Shown here piece after piece: positions 63,807 to 64,000 of a stretch of DNA of 64,000 bases. The position numbers were made by a program, and so were the translations under genes. Numbering within the stretch: position 1 is the first letter of the stretch; every line of letters begins with the position of its first letter. The DNA comes from Spinacia oleracea. Lineage: Eukaryota; Streptophyta; Magnoliopsida; Caryophyllales; Amaranthaceae. Under the pieces are notes generated by a model. The model ran no database searches. It saw only the letters and a program-made list of their open reading frames with translations, and was not told where the DNA came from. Where the stretch lies: the NCBI RefSeq assembly GCF_020520425.1, contig NC_079487.1:82961141-83025140 (forward strand), read 5' to 3'.

Positions 63807-64000
63807 GGCAGAGAATTGAAAGGAGCAACGTGGAACAAGTAGGGGTAAAATAGGTAGTTCATGTAAAGTTACTGTTCCAAACTTCAAGTTGTTGCTTTTA
63901 TAAGGGTTATAGATACGGAGGGAGTAATGATACAAGAGGATTAATTGGTGTACAAGAGGATTAATTGACATCTAGGTAGTAATTGACAACAAATTTTCAC
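63807..64000. other. right flank of MULE-2; Stowaway-like end and repeat
   Basis: GATACGGAGGGAGTA (63912-63926) looks like the right end of a Stowaway MITE; its left end was not found. 63955-64000 is the inverted copy of part of 41626-41650 (AATTACTACCTAGATGTCAA on the minus strand). Confidence 0.45.

Overview
This is a plant nuclear genomic window. The evidence is a spliced gene for a plastid RNA polymerase sigma factor, GT-AG introns with AT-rich interiors, plant-type Ty1/copia elements primed by initiator tRNA-Met, MULE, mariner and Helitron DNA elements, and several Stowaway MITEs. A eudicot is likely. A Caryophyllales or Amaranthaceae host is only a guess.

Layout. At 1-1506 there is part of an LTR on the minus strand. 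It is followed by the 3' end of a Helitron (to 3064) holding degraded gene pieces. From 3220 to 21366 there is a three-level nest. A small MITE is split by a MULE (3361-21311; 9-bp target duplication TTTCATATT). The MULE transposase gene is in turn split by a young copia element (8771-19216; 5-bp duplication CTACC, two LTRs that look identical, intact gag-pol). Next to it lies a 7-kb mariner element (21394-28397, TA duplication) with a damaged transposase gene, an array of hairpins and a second, oppositely oriented gene. The main host genes are SIG1 (30529-34695, nine coding exons) and a secreted glycine-rich protein with a cysteine-rich tail (35678-36327, minus strand). A short TPR protein or pseudogene lies at 38982-39599.

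From about 40 kb on, the window is a patchwork of elements. These are a TIR-bounded block full of GTTCTTTT motifs (41758-44101), a second Helitron 3' end (45134), and broken fragments of four host genes: 3-ketoacyl-CoA thiolase, kinesin-14, acyl-CoA oxidase 3 and a GH9 endoglucanase. There is also a 748-bp MULE carrying two tRNA-Arg-like sequences among six palindromes (48575-49322), a young copia element (51584-56769), and a second two-gene MULE (57998-63796).

How the parts relate. The three large DNA transposons share one plan: a transposase gene reads inward from one TIR and a small accessory gene reads inward from the other. In both MULEs the accessory gene encodes the same domain order: GRF zinc finger, then a coiled-coil or charged helical stretch, then a C-terminal membrane anchor. 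In the mariner it is an acidic protein with an N-myristoylation-type start. All three transposase genes are broken here, while the three accessory genes look open. With the hairpin array in the mariner and the tRNA-bearing mini-MULE, these are the least expected contents of the window.
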